DNA of 64,000 bases from Phialocephala subalpina (taxonomy: Eukaryota > Ascomycota > Leotiomycetes > Helotiales > Mollisiaceae): NCBI GenBank assembly GCA_900073065.1, contig FJOG01000002.1, positions 628,800 to 692,799 of the forward strand, given 5' to 3'. Under the pieces are notes generated by a model, which saw only the letters and a list, made by a program, of their open reading frames with translations, searched no databases and was not told the origin of the DNA. Shown here piece after piece: positions 22,831-31,960 of the stretch. The translations under genes were made by a program, and so were the position numbers. Each line of letters opens with the position of its first letter. Position 1 is the first letter of the stretch.

Positions 22831-25455
22831 ATGCAGTCTTCCGTCCAAGCAGAACCTCCACGTTTAGGTGACATACCGAGGACGTTCTCAAATGATTCTT
22901 CGGTTCTTATCAGCAAAGAGGTGTCAATCACCTCGAGTCGGGCACCTACTCCGATTCAGAGAGCGAGTTATTCTTCCATGCCGCCCACACATATCAGACC
23001 GCAGACGACGAGTGTGAGCTCCATACCATATGGTACTCTGGCAGCTCAAGTCTCTCGCTGGAATTCGCTGTCGAAGAACTCGGAGAAATCGTCGGTCTTT
23101 CAATTCCAAATGAGGCCCAGTACTGCACGTCGCCCGAGTTCGGCAGATCCAGACCTACTCGAAAGCAACAGGGAGAGCATGAAAGCGCTTTCGGATTTCC
23201 TTATGACAAGAGAACCACCACCGAATAATTTCATGTCGATCCAATCATCCGATGACGACAAAAGTCTCAGTTCGTTTAAGAAGAGTGCATACAAGCTACT
23301 TGGAAAAAGCAAGAAAAAGAAATCGAAAACGCCACGGCTGATGCGTCTTCCTGATAGCGCTGTTGCCGCGAAGACAAGACAGGGCGCGAGGCATATAGCT
23401 ATCTCGATTCCGATTGAGCATGATCATATGGAACCAATACCGCGGCCGCTTACACCGGCGACGAGACAGCAGGTGAGATCTGGGGAGAGGGAGAGGACGG
23501 ATAGGACTGCGGTTCATGTTCTTAAGCCTGTGACTGAGTTGAGGGAATCTGCTTCTTCGTACCTCTCTTCGCCAACTTCACCACCGGGGAGTAGGAATGG
23601 ACCAGTTGTGGTGGAGCCTGTACTCGAAGCTCCCATCAATCCTCTTGGATTCCATCCACTAGGAGACATTGGTCGACCACAGTCTCCAACCCTAGGACAA
23701 AATGCCGGCGCATACCTAAACTACAAACCAGAACCTCGAATCGAGCCCCGCAACGCACCAAAATACGACCCCAAGAAACCGCACAAGAGCTACGTCGCAG
23801 TCTCTCCAATCGCCATGCAACGAGAAGACAACAACCGCAGCGATCCCTGGCATTCAGGCGGAACAATGTATAACAACATCTCCATAGCTGCTACACCACA
23901 AGCAGGGCATTCCCGCCAAGTTTCCAGTGTCTCAACAGCTCCCAGCGCAACAGCTACAGGCGCAACCGTCATGACTGGTCTAAAAATCGATCTGCCACCT
24001 CGAAATTCGAGTATCTCCAAAGTCCCGACATCAATACAAGCAGAACTCGCCAACTCCTCCAGACTTACCAACGAGAAGGCATCTCTCGAACCACTAAACT
24101 CACCAGCCAAACAAAGAAGCACAGATTCATACTCTCCTTCTCCCCCCTTAGTAATAATCGAAACCGCACAGCCAGCAAGGAAATACAGCGGCTTAGGGGT
24201 CGATGGGATACAACTCGTTCGCAGCACTACGCCGAGATCCCAGATCAGTCCGCCGCCCAACAAATCGTTGCCCGATATACCGTCTGGAGGGAGGGTGATG
24301 AGTAGACCGAGTACGGCGCCGCCGGTTCAGAGCGAGATGAGGATTACTGCTGTTTCTCAAATTAAAGAATCGACCGCTAGACGGACTGCTTCTACCAAAG
24401 ATCGTGATTTTGGGAAGGTCGATCCAGCTTTCGAAAAAAGACAAAGTCGCCAAGAAAGAGTCAAAGAGAGGAAACAACGAGACATCGAAGCCCTGCGCTC
24501 CTCTACAGGTTCAAAAGCCGGCACTCGTTCCCCATTATCAGAAAGCAACAATAACCGCGAGACCGCCTCGAGCTCGACAGGAGTCGGAACTGGAGCAATC
24601 AGAAGCTCACGCATCACGACTCCACCACGGAATCCGAAGAGAAATGGTCCGAGTAGTGCAGAGAAGAGGAGGTTGGCGAATTCGGTGACGCCGATTATGT
24701 TGGTTGCTAATTTACCGCCTTATACTGGGCATGTTTCTCTTGAAGATCTCCGCTCCTCCTCACTTAATAGGTATAAGAATACGGATTCTCAATCTACGAC
24801 ACGAGCCCTGAGAAATTCTACAAGGGAACGTACGCCTCCTCACTCACCAACAGCACTAGGATCATTTCCAAGAGTGCCGGAGTCGGGTTCGAGTCAGAAT
24901 CGGTATACATTTCCTTTAACAGGGAGGCATTCGAGATCACCATCTCAATCCTCATCCCATTCAACGGGCTCCTCTACACCCCGCCGCTCTATTCGAGGAC
25001 GAACACAGAGTTTAAGATCTAGCGTGTTGGAGACTAGAAGGCAGGAACGGAGAGCGAAGCGGAATTTGAGTTTGAGGGAGCAGGATTTGGATGATAGGAT
25101 GAGGAAGATTGAGAGGGATAACGCTGTTCTTCTTCATACACTAGGAGGCATAGCTCGCAGCTTCGGCCAACTTCACCATGCAACTAGTAGGAGAAATAGG
25201 TCGAGGAGGGGGGTTGTGGGGTTTGATGGAGAGGGCAGGGAAATAAGGAGGGGGAGGGGAGAGGATGAGATGGTGGGAAGAGAAGAAAGAGGAGGAAGCG
25301 GGGCGGATGTTAAGGGTGTTGAGGGGGTTAGGAGGGGGGAGTTGAGGAGTATGGAGCCTGTTATGAGGGAGTTGCAGGGGTTTGCTCCGAGGGTGAGTGA
25401 GGAGGTTGGGAGGGTTAGTACGGAGAGTAGGGGGGTGGATGGGTTTGAGGAGTAG
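22831..25455 (+). CDS. large disordered protein with C-terminal coiled coil, function unknown
   Basis: A single open frame of 874 codons. The product is Ser/Pro/Arg-rich and predicted disordered from about residue 1 to 720, with a basic block GKSKKKKSKTPRLMRL near residue 160. A charged helix around residue 735-770 contains RQERRAKRNLSLREQDLDDR and resembles a coiled coil. The last 80 residues are extremely Gly/Arg/Glu-rich because the DNA there is almost pure purine. I do not recognise the family. The present stop (25453-25455) lies exactly on the junction of a 250 bp tandem duplication; in a single-copy arrangement the frame would run three codons further and end at CNK-stop, which is still preserved at 25714. 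The start ATG follows a probable leader intron. Confidence 0.75.
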   Translation: MQSSVQAEPPRLGDIPRTFSNDSSVLISKEVSITSSRAPTPIQRASYSSMPPTHIRPQTTSVSSIPYGTLAAQVSRWNSLSKNSEKSSVFQFQMRPSTARRPSSADPDLLESNRESMKALSDFLMTREPPPNNFMSIQSSDDDKSLSSFKKSAYKLLGKSKKKKSKTPRLMRLPDSAVAAKTRQGARHIAISIPIEHDHMEPIPRPLTPATRQQVRSGERERTDRTAVHVLKPVTELRESASSYLSSPTSPPGSRNGPVVVEPVLEAPINPLGFHPLGDIGRPQSPTLGQNAGAYLNYKPEPRIEPRNAPKYDPKKPHKSYVAVSPIAMQREDNNRSDPWHSGGTMYNNISIAATPQAGHSRQVSSVSTAPSATATGATVMTGLKIDLPPRNSSISKVPTSIQAELANSSRLTNEKASLEPLNSPAKQRSTDSYSPSPPLVIIETAQPARKYSGLGVDGIQLVRSTTPRSQISPPPNKSLPDIPSGGRVMSRPSTAPPVQSEMRITAVSQIKESTARRTASTKDRDFGKVDPAFEKRQSRQERVKERKQRDIEALRSSTGSKAGTRSPLSESNNNRETASSSTGVGTGAIRSSRITTPPRNPKRNGPSSAEKRRLANSVTPIMLVANLPPYTGHVSLEDLRSSSLNRYKNTDSQSTTRALRNSTRERTPPHSPTALGSFPRVPESGSSQNRYTFPLTGRHSRSPSQSSSHSTGSSTPRRSIRGRTQSLRSSVLETRRQERRAKRNLSLREQDLDDRMRKIERDNAVLLHTLGGIARSFGQLHHATSRRNRSRRGVVGFDGEGREIRRGRGEDEMVGREERGGSGADVKGVEGVRRGELRSMEPVMRELQGFAPRVSEEVGRVSTESRGVDGFEE

Positions 25456-25703
25456 GAGGGGGGTTGTGGGGTTTGATGGAGAGGGCAGGGAAATAAGGAG
25501 GGGGAGGGGAGAGGATGAGATGGTGGGAAGAGAAGAAAGAGGAGGAAGCGGGGCGGATGTTAAGGGTGTTGAGGGGGTTAGGAGGGGGGAGTTGAGGAGT
25601 ATGGAGCCTGTTATGAGGGAGTTGCAGGGGTTTGCTCCGAGGGTGAGTGAGGAGGTTGGGAGGGTTAGTACGGAGAGTAGGGGGGTGGATGGGTTTGAGG
25701 AGT
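25204..25703 (+). repeat. perfect 250 bp tandem duplication
   Basis: Bases 25204-25453 and 25454-25703 are identical over the full 250 bp by direct comparison. The unit is 250 bp, not a multiple of three, so the second copy is out of frame with the first. The first copy is the 3' coding end of the upstream gene, and the second copy keeps the same protein in its own frame up to TAA at 25712-25714. Absence of any mismatch implies a recent event, gene conversion or an assembly artefact. Confidence 0.93.
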
Positions 25704-25868
25704 GCAATAAATAAAGCGACACTTGAGACATCGACTTTATCATCCTTGCTTTCAAGTGTAAAGCAATTCTGGTGCTTATAAAGGAGTCATCGCATCTCAC
25801 TCCGTTCCACTCCGCCCCGCCGCCGCAATACTTGACTTCTACTTAGCTACTCGAATAATTTCTCAAGT

Positions 25869-26510
25869 TTGCTGCATATCGAGAATTCGAACAGTATTTC
25901 GGACAATGGCTTAGAATCTGAGCTTGTTGCATATCGAGATTTGCTGCGAGATACTAGACATTGACAAGGACTTAAAAGTGAGGATGAGAGAATCTATTTG
26001 TTGCGGCTAGAATGTCCAGCAAACCTTTGGGTGTTCATTGGGGTTTGAAAGCGAGGCTGAGAGTAGAGATTTTGTTGTATATCTGCAGGTCTAGGTCATT
26101 TTGGACATTGAGGGAGATTTGAAAGTGAGTTCCAGAAAATGGTTACTCGACGCCAGAGTTTCTAACGAGATTCTGGACATTGAGTTGAAAGTCAGACTTT
26201 GTTGCACGCCGACTTGTCTAAAAACAATTTTGGACATTCAATTTACCTGGACTTGAAAGTGTAGTAGGATGGTTTTGTCGCACACCGTCAAGTCCAGGGA
26301 ACGTTTCAGACAGACATTGGCTCGGGAGCTAGTCTGCTTATTGCAATGTCAGATTTTCCCATCGAGATTCTGGATATTCATAACTTCGACTTAAAAAGGG
26401 GACGTAACAAGATTGCTTTTGTTGCGCATCTACAATTTGCAGCTGCATTTCAGACACAGATATTGTGCCTGATTTGAAAGTGAAATGAGTGAGAACATGA
26501 TTTTGTTTCA
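25869..26510. repeat. degenerate tandem array, about 74 bp unit, nine to ten copies
   Basis: Units start near 25869, 25924, 25998, 26072, 26142, 26199, 26275, 26338, 26418 and 26502. The shared skeleton is TTGTTGCAYRYC at the start, then GATTTTGGACATTGA in the middle, then GACTTGAAAGTGAG near the end. Individual units differ by substitutions and small indels (55-84 bp apart), so the array is old compared with the adjacent perfect duplication. No open frame runs through it. Confidence 0.75.
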
Positions 26511-27337
26511 CCTCACCTGCTCGGTCAGGTGAGGTGCCTTGTTTATGCATGAGGCAGCATTAAATGAGATCTGCCGGGACAGCGTCCTCCCGCGCCGCTC
26601 GCAAGCTTACGATGTGCAACAAAGAAATTCTTGATGGAGAGAAGGGGTAAAGATTGCTTTCTGGCTTGGGGTTTTGTTTCATCTCATGAAAGGGGAATGT
26701 CTCAAATTTCCCCAGACTGGTTTGAGTTTCTGATAAGGTTGAATTGAGGCTCTTCCCATGAATAGAGAATGGGTGGTTCGGATTCATGCTCCTGTGCGTT
26801 ATGAAAGAGATTTTGAGGGTGATTGAAGATGGGAATGTAGCCTCGATTGTAAACTTTGGGTATGAATTGGGTATACAGAGGAAGTCTGAGATGCGGATGC
26901 TGAAGTGTGATGAAGCTCAAGGGAATGTGACTTTAGAGCCAGAGGAGAACGATCAGGCAGAGGAAAGGCGAACCAAGTTGAACATCACAAAGATACACTC
27001 ACAAAGGAAATGGAAATGTTTTGGTGTACAGAGAACATGAATTGGGTATCTTCATCCTCTCCTTATCTGAGAAGCGTGCATGCAGAAGTACAGTTACAAT
27101 GGCATAGCGCGTAGCTGTAATGCCGGGTATTGCAAAGAAAGAAAAACTCCGCTTGCTCATCACTCTTTATCCCTCCACCCATCCATCCATATCCATCATC
27201 AACAGTCCTCCCATCCCACATCCTTCCTACATTCCCTTCCAAGATCCCAGACTCATATCCTCCTCAGATCGAAGTAGCGACGCGTCGAGAACTCGGCAGG
27301 CGTTGAAAGACGAATGTGTGAAGTTGGTAAGATGCGA
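26511..27337. other. intergenic after the repeat array
   Basis: No supported gene. Short open frames on both strands have no protein character. The segment 27170-27290 holds CATCCATCC-like low-complexity sequence. Confidence 0.4.
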
Positions 27338-27594
27338 CTAGATCCTACTCGTAGTCCCCATTCTCCTACGACGACCACCAGCATGACCGCAGGTGATGCA
27401 GGAGATGATGATGTCGAAGAGAGAGGCGATGGCACCAATGATGGCTTGGAGGACGCTGGCGATGCCATTGACGATTGCCATGAGGCAGCGGCCGATGGTT
27501 TGGCAAATGTTTTCGATCTATCATATCAAATTAGCTGTGCTCAAGGCGGGTGGTACGAGAATTGGGAACATACACAAGAGACGACGGCTCCCAT
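27338..27594 (-). CDS. small 66-residue protein with lipidation-type N terminus
   Basis: Two exons, 27594-27574 and 27517-27338, are joined by a 56 bp GTATGT..AGCTAATTTGATATGATAG intron with a clear branch site, phase 0. The product begins MGAVVSC, which fits an N-myristoylation signal (Gly2, Ser6) followed by a palmitoylatable Cys. The middle is a long hydrophobic/amphipathic stretch containing CLMAIVNGIASVLQAIIGAI and FDIIISCITCGHAGG, and the C terminus is basic (GGRRRRMGTTSRI). It resembles a small protein I have seen widely in filamentous ascomycetes whose function is, to my knowledge, unknown. It is probably membrane-attached. The opposite-strand open frame 27314-27613 is its antisense shadow. 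Confidence 0.78.
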
Positions 27595-28779
27595 TTTGAC
27601 GGTTTTGCGGTGACTTGTTGTTTAAAGGTGTGTTGGTTTGATAGAAGAGACTCAAGAAGCTTGTCTTGAGTTGTGGTTTGCTTTGGATGTAATGTGGGTT
27701 CTGGTATGAAGAGTGATCAAAAAGTAAGAAGCGAATGAAGGAAGGCAGTTTATATGTAGCAAAAATTCACGCTTGAATCATCTTACCATCGAAAATCAGA
27801 TCAAAACACAGTCGTCATATAGCTCATCTTCACCTCATCAAAAAAAGATTCAAAGAAACAGGGATCAGCTGTCTGCATGCAGTGACGTAGCCGCCTCCAT
27901 GGGGAAAACGCGGCTTTCAACCCGAATTCTTATTCGACACATGGTTATTGTGAGACAAGGGTTGAGAAATGAATGAGGGCATTGGTGGGTAAGATTTTAA
28001 GGTGTGTATCAAAATCAAGGAAAGGTGAGGTTTGAATGCATGGATCGGGAATCACAGCCACAGATCGGCGGAACGCCACAGCCTAGTGTGGACAGGTGTG
28101 GCTGGTGAGACCAGCCTCGAGTTTAAATCGGGCCCTAAAAGGGTCGAGGCAGAGTTGAAGATGTCACGTTCGTTGATCAGTGCTGGATTAGTGCAGAGTT
28201 TGATGGATTGACTCGTGCTAGATGAGAGGGCGGACGTGCCTCCCCGCATAAGAGAGAGATAGGAAGTTCTCGGTGACATGAGTCGAGATGCTGAGACAGA
28301 TTGCCGACAGATATATGACGTAGGCGGAAGATTTCGATGTTGATACATGGGGTGATGGGAAATGGTTTGATATGAGGGTTTAGATTGTATGGGCTACCAA
28401 ATTCTCCGAAGTCAGAGCAAGTTCCAGCCCTAGTAATCAGGTTCTTGTCGGAGATGATGGCAATTTGTCGAAGTCCATGTTTTTCGACGGCTGCAACGGA
28501 TGTTGGTCTTTCCAAAAGGCAGGCTCCCAAGCCCAAAGCTATCCAATCGACATCTTGTTTAAATCAAGCTTTCTCCTTCGCCAATCTTGGCCAATTCGGT
28601 ATGGGTACTGGCCTTGCTGGGGGTAGAGTTGACGATGTACGTCTCGATGGAAAGAATTTCAATAGGATGTGTTGATTTTGTTCGTCTGAATTCCTCGAAT
28701 ATGGCGTCCTCGTGTTCAGGGCTTGAAGTGTCAGATCCAGATCCACGGTATTCCAAGAAGAGAGGAGGATTGAAGCGTC
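27595..28779. other. intergenic; unresolved minus-strand open frame
   Basis: The upstream region of the 66-residue gene. A minus-strand frame at about 28569-28177 has moderately protein-like composition, containing DVDWIALGLGACLLERPTSV, but has no usable start or splice partners I can defend. It could be a decayed exon. Nothing else is visible. Confidence 0.35.
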
Positions 28780-29595
28780 TTACTCGATAATCTTGACCTC
28801 GTAGAACCACTCGTAGAAGGTCGAGTTGTATTTAGCTTTTGTTTGCAAGGCTTTCCTCTCGTATTTGGCTATAGTTTCCACTTTCAAACTTAACTTGTGA
28901 ATCGCTTCTTCGACTTCGGCTCCTGGTTGTCCTTGAATCACCAAAGAACGCAGGCAATTTAGCTTTGCGAGAGGGTGTCTCTCGGGACGCATGGTCATGT
29001 CATATTTCATCGCTTTCCAAGCCTTGTCCTCGCTCGGCATATAAGTTGGAGGCCTACGCCGTCGCGGAGTAGCGTCGCTATCCTTGACGCGAATGTGTAA
29101 AGTTTGGAGGCTCGAAGAATTAATAAGATCGTTAAATATTAGTCGTAGAAGCCATGATTCTTCGTATTCATCCTTGTATGCTATCGAGAGATTGCCCATG
29201 AATTTTGTAATCCGTCCGATGCTGAGAAATTTCTTGCATGCTTCTGGTCTTGTGAAGACGAATCTTGCACATCGATAATATCGTGCTCTGGTCTCGTTGT
29301 AGAAGAGGTAATTCGCGAGAGATAGTCCTTTTCCACAGCGACAGCCCAAATTGCCTAGACCGAGGTGAAAGCCCTTGCACTCTTTCGCGTTGGTATGATC
29401 GTGGAAGATATAGCCGTATATTTGATCTCGGAGCTCGAAAGGTAGATTTGATAGAGGAGCTGATTCGAGAGGAGATCTCTCGACCGTGGTGTCAAGGTCG
29501 TGAATTCTATCAGTGGCTTCTGAAGGGTCGTCAGATTTGTATTGAGCGAGCTGCGAATCGAATGGAGGCGCATTGATTAGCGGCTCGGGAGACAT
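28780..29595 (-). CDS. 2EXR/F-box-like fungal protein of unknown function
   Basis: A single exon of 271 residues. Residues about 45-60 carry LSNLPFELRDQIYGYIFHD, the start of the 2EXR/F-box-like fold common in fungal lineage-specific families. The rest alternates short helices and strands, with FYEWFYEVKIIE at the C terminus. These proteins are often rapidly evolving and of unknown role; some may act as ubiquitin-ligase adaptors. The gene is divergent from the F-box-like gene at 29811, with 215 bp between starts. The start is the first Met of the frame and leaves a disordered N-terminal stretch. Confidence 0.65.
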   Translation of the reverse strand: MSPEPLINAPPFDSQLAQYKSDDPSEATDRIHDLDTTVERSPLESAPLSNLPFELRDQIYGYIFHDHTNAKECKGFHLGLGNLGCRCGKGLSLANYLFYNETRARYYRCARFVFTRPEACKKFLSIGRITKFMGNLSIAYKDEYEESWLLRLIFNDLINSSSLQTLHIRVKDSDATPRRRRPPTYMPSEDKAWKAMKYDMTMRPERHPLAKLNCLRSLVIQGQPGAEVEEAIHKLSLKVETIAKYERKALQTKAKYNSTFYEWFYEVKIIE

Positions 29596-29810
29596 CGCTG
29601 CCCTCTTGGGGATAATGATATGTTGCGAGATGATAACAAGCTGTCATCGAAATATAATGCGGAGAGAAAGGCTGAGATGACGACACCAATCGCGATCCAC
29701 GCTAGCTCAGCGCGCTAATGCAAGGCTGATAACTTCCAAAAAACTTTCTACAAGAATTCGAACTCAACTTATTTTGACCATGGTTGTGCTACTTTCTCTG
29801 CCATTTCTCC

Positions 29811-31133
29811 ATGGAACTTACTGCCATCAAGGTCCATGGCAAAAAGAAGAGAGACTGTGGCAAGGCCGCAGTTGCAGACAGAAAGCTTCTTGTAAGCCAC
29901 TTTTCGTCTGAACCCGCCACCCCAATTTCGCTGACCATTTTGCAGAAACGACCTTCAGGAAGACCTTTCAAGCTTTCAGACCAAAATGAAGAGACACATG
30001 TCTCTGCAATCTCCGAACCACCTTCCAAGAAATCGAAGAAAAGGACCATGAAGAACCTGAAATCTCGGCGGAAGATGTCAGACCTCGAAAAGCTACCCAC
30101 AGAAATTTTGGAAACAGTATTCTTATTCTGCCTGAACCTCGATCTGCCGAAGGCCAGCCCTATAATTGCTGCGAAGTTGAGCAGTCAGATTGTATACAAC
30201 AAGACTATTTTGACGGCCTTTGGTCCGACTTGGGAGAGATGGCATGGTCGAGAGCGAAATTGGTTGCAGAAGCGCAATACTCAGCCTGGAGATTTTGAGG
30301 AGGATCCAGCGCTACAATCAGCTGTTTTACGTTGTCGCTGGGCCACTCTACCTATTATAATGGATGCCAAGGATAACTGGATACAGAGATTCGCCAAAGA
30401 TAGGCCCTTCAAACCTGCATGTGAGCCACCGGTTTCTACTGCGGCCTCACTCACAAACTGATTGTGCTTAGGGTTCGATATCAAGAGCAATGCACCTCCA
30501 GAAGACTTTGAGGAGCACGATACACCACAGGATCCCACAGAAGAGCACGATGAGCCTCAGATGACTGCCCAAGAATACCTCGATGCGGACTTCAAAGGAT
30601 TCTCGGACCTTATCCTTAGCGAGAGAGACGGAGGATGGCTGTGGGATGAATGCTCTTGGGATAGAAACTCGGACGTAACGGAAGGGATAGAAATGCCCCA
30701 ATCGTTGCTCTCTGGACCTTGGGACGAAGACATGCTCAAATATCTCTTCTGGTTGAGAAAGTCTGGAGCCGGTATCGATTGGCTCAGTTCAACAAGCGGT
30801 GAGGTCGGACTTGAGGGGATGAAGAAAGCCATCTTGTTTGGGGACATTCGTGCTATCCATCTCCTTGCCTGGACGGGCATCATCGAAAAGCTTGATGTTG
30901 ACCTTTTGATTTGGGCATTCCGAAATGCAGGAGGCGACAAGCTAGCTGTCATCAATCAGTTATTGAGACTGAATTTCAGTACGATTCCTGATAGGGTATC
31001 TCGAAAGCTGGACAAAGAGCTAGCGGATTTAATGGAGGAGGCTCGTCAAGATGGCGATGATGAGAAGCATGAACTGGTCATGAGAATTTTGACCTCGGAG
31101 ACACTTGATGGCAGACTTGAGGCTGTGGGATGA
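29811..31133 (+). CDS. F-box-like protein, fungal-specific
   Basis: Three exons, 29811-29891, 29946-30420 and 30472-31133, give 405 residues. After a basic N terminus, the motif DLEKLPTEILETVFLFCLNL at about residue 85-105 is an F-box-like alpha-helical segment. A region rich in Trp and acidic residues follows, then helical repeats (MKKAILFGDIRAIHLLAWTG) that resemble ankyrin-like helices. F-box proteins select substrates for SCF ubiquitin ligases, but the target is unknown. The first intron (54 bp, GTAAGC..TTGCAG) is a multiple of three without an in-frame stop, so an intron-retained form would add 18 residues. The second intron (51 bp) must be spliced to avoid a stop. Confidence 0.7.
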
Positions 31134-31960
31134 TGGTTGATGGTTGAAGATGATTAGAAATAAGAGACGAAGGAAAACCCAAAACCTACTTGATTCCTTC
31201 GATCTCATTTTTCGCAAGTAGCTGATTGGCTTTGAGCTCAATTCTAGTCAATGTCCCACTGATTGATGAGACCTTCAGATATTGAAAGATGTTGGGGGCT
31301 AGATTTTCGCTTTCGGACAATTGAAAGTTGTCGTTGTCTGGCAGGGTGAAAGATTAATAGATTTCAATCAGTCTCTCAGGATATTACAAACATTCGAACA
31401 GGGGAAATATGGGAATGCGTGACAAAATTTCGAACAGGGAGCTGTTGCCTGAGCCTTGAGGCACTCAGGAAGTCTCCACTTTTTAAGCAAACGAACCAGG
31501 ACCGAAGCAAACGAGCTTCAGGAATCCATACAAAACTCTTCCGCAGACATATATTCCTTCGGATATATCAAAAACTGTCAGCAATGCGTGGATCCAGCAG
31601 CGGAGATATGTGCGAACTTGCTCACCGAAGATATGACGGTATTGGAAAGTTCCAAATGCAGCTTCATAAGGCCTGCAGGCTTCCCGCCAATGACCAGGAG
31701 GTCAGGCAAGCTGGGCGTAGCCTCGTCGAATTCGAGCTGAATTCAGCGCTCTCTCTTGTCTACTACGTGTCTTTTATGTCTTAAGCATCGCATTATCTTC
31801 AGTTTAATGATAGGATACTGTCGCGCCAACTCAACCGCGTGTGCTGCTCGAAAAAGCTTGAAGAAGCGAGGCATCATCCCGACACGACGGAACCCTAAGC
31901 CTCATCTGCAGCACCGAGTACGAGCTGCCTGTTTCGCCCAATACGCCTGCTGATACTGTC
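31134..31960. promoter_or_regulatory. intergenic upstream of the kinase gene
   Basis: No gene is supported. The longest plus-strand frame (31419-31784) shows no family character. The 11-mer TTCGAACAGGG occurs twice within about 40 bp near 31395-31440; no further meaning was assigned. Confidence 0.4.

Noticed and set aside
25141..25800. Minus-strand Pro/Ser/Leu-rich open frame of 219 codons
   Set aside because: It is the complement of the purine-rich duplicated segment; low-complexity C/T sequence rarely contains stops.
28177..28569. Minus-strand frame with some protein character
   Set aside because: No start, no matching exon and no recognised family; mentioned only as unresolved.
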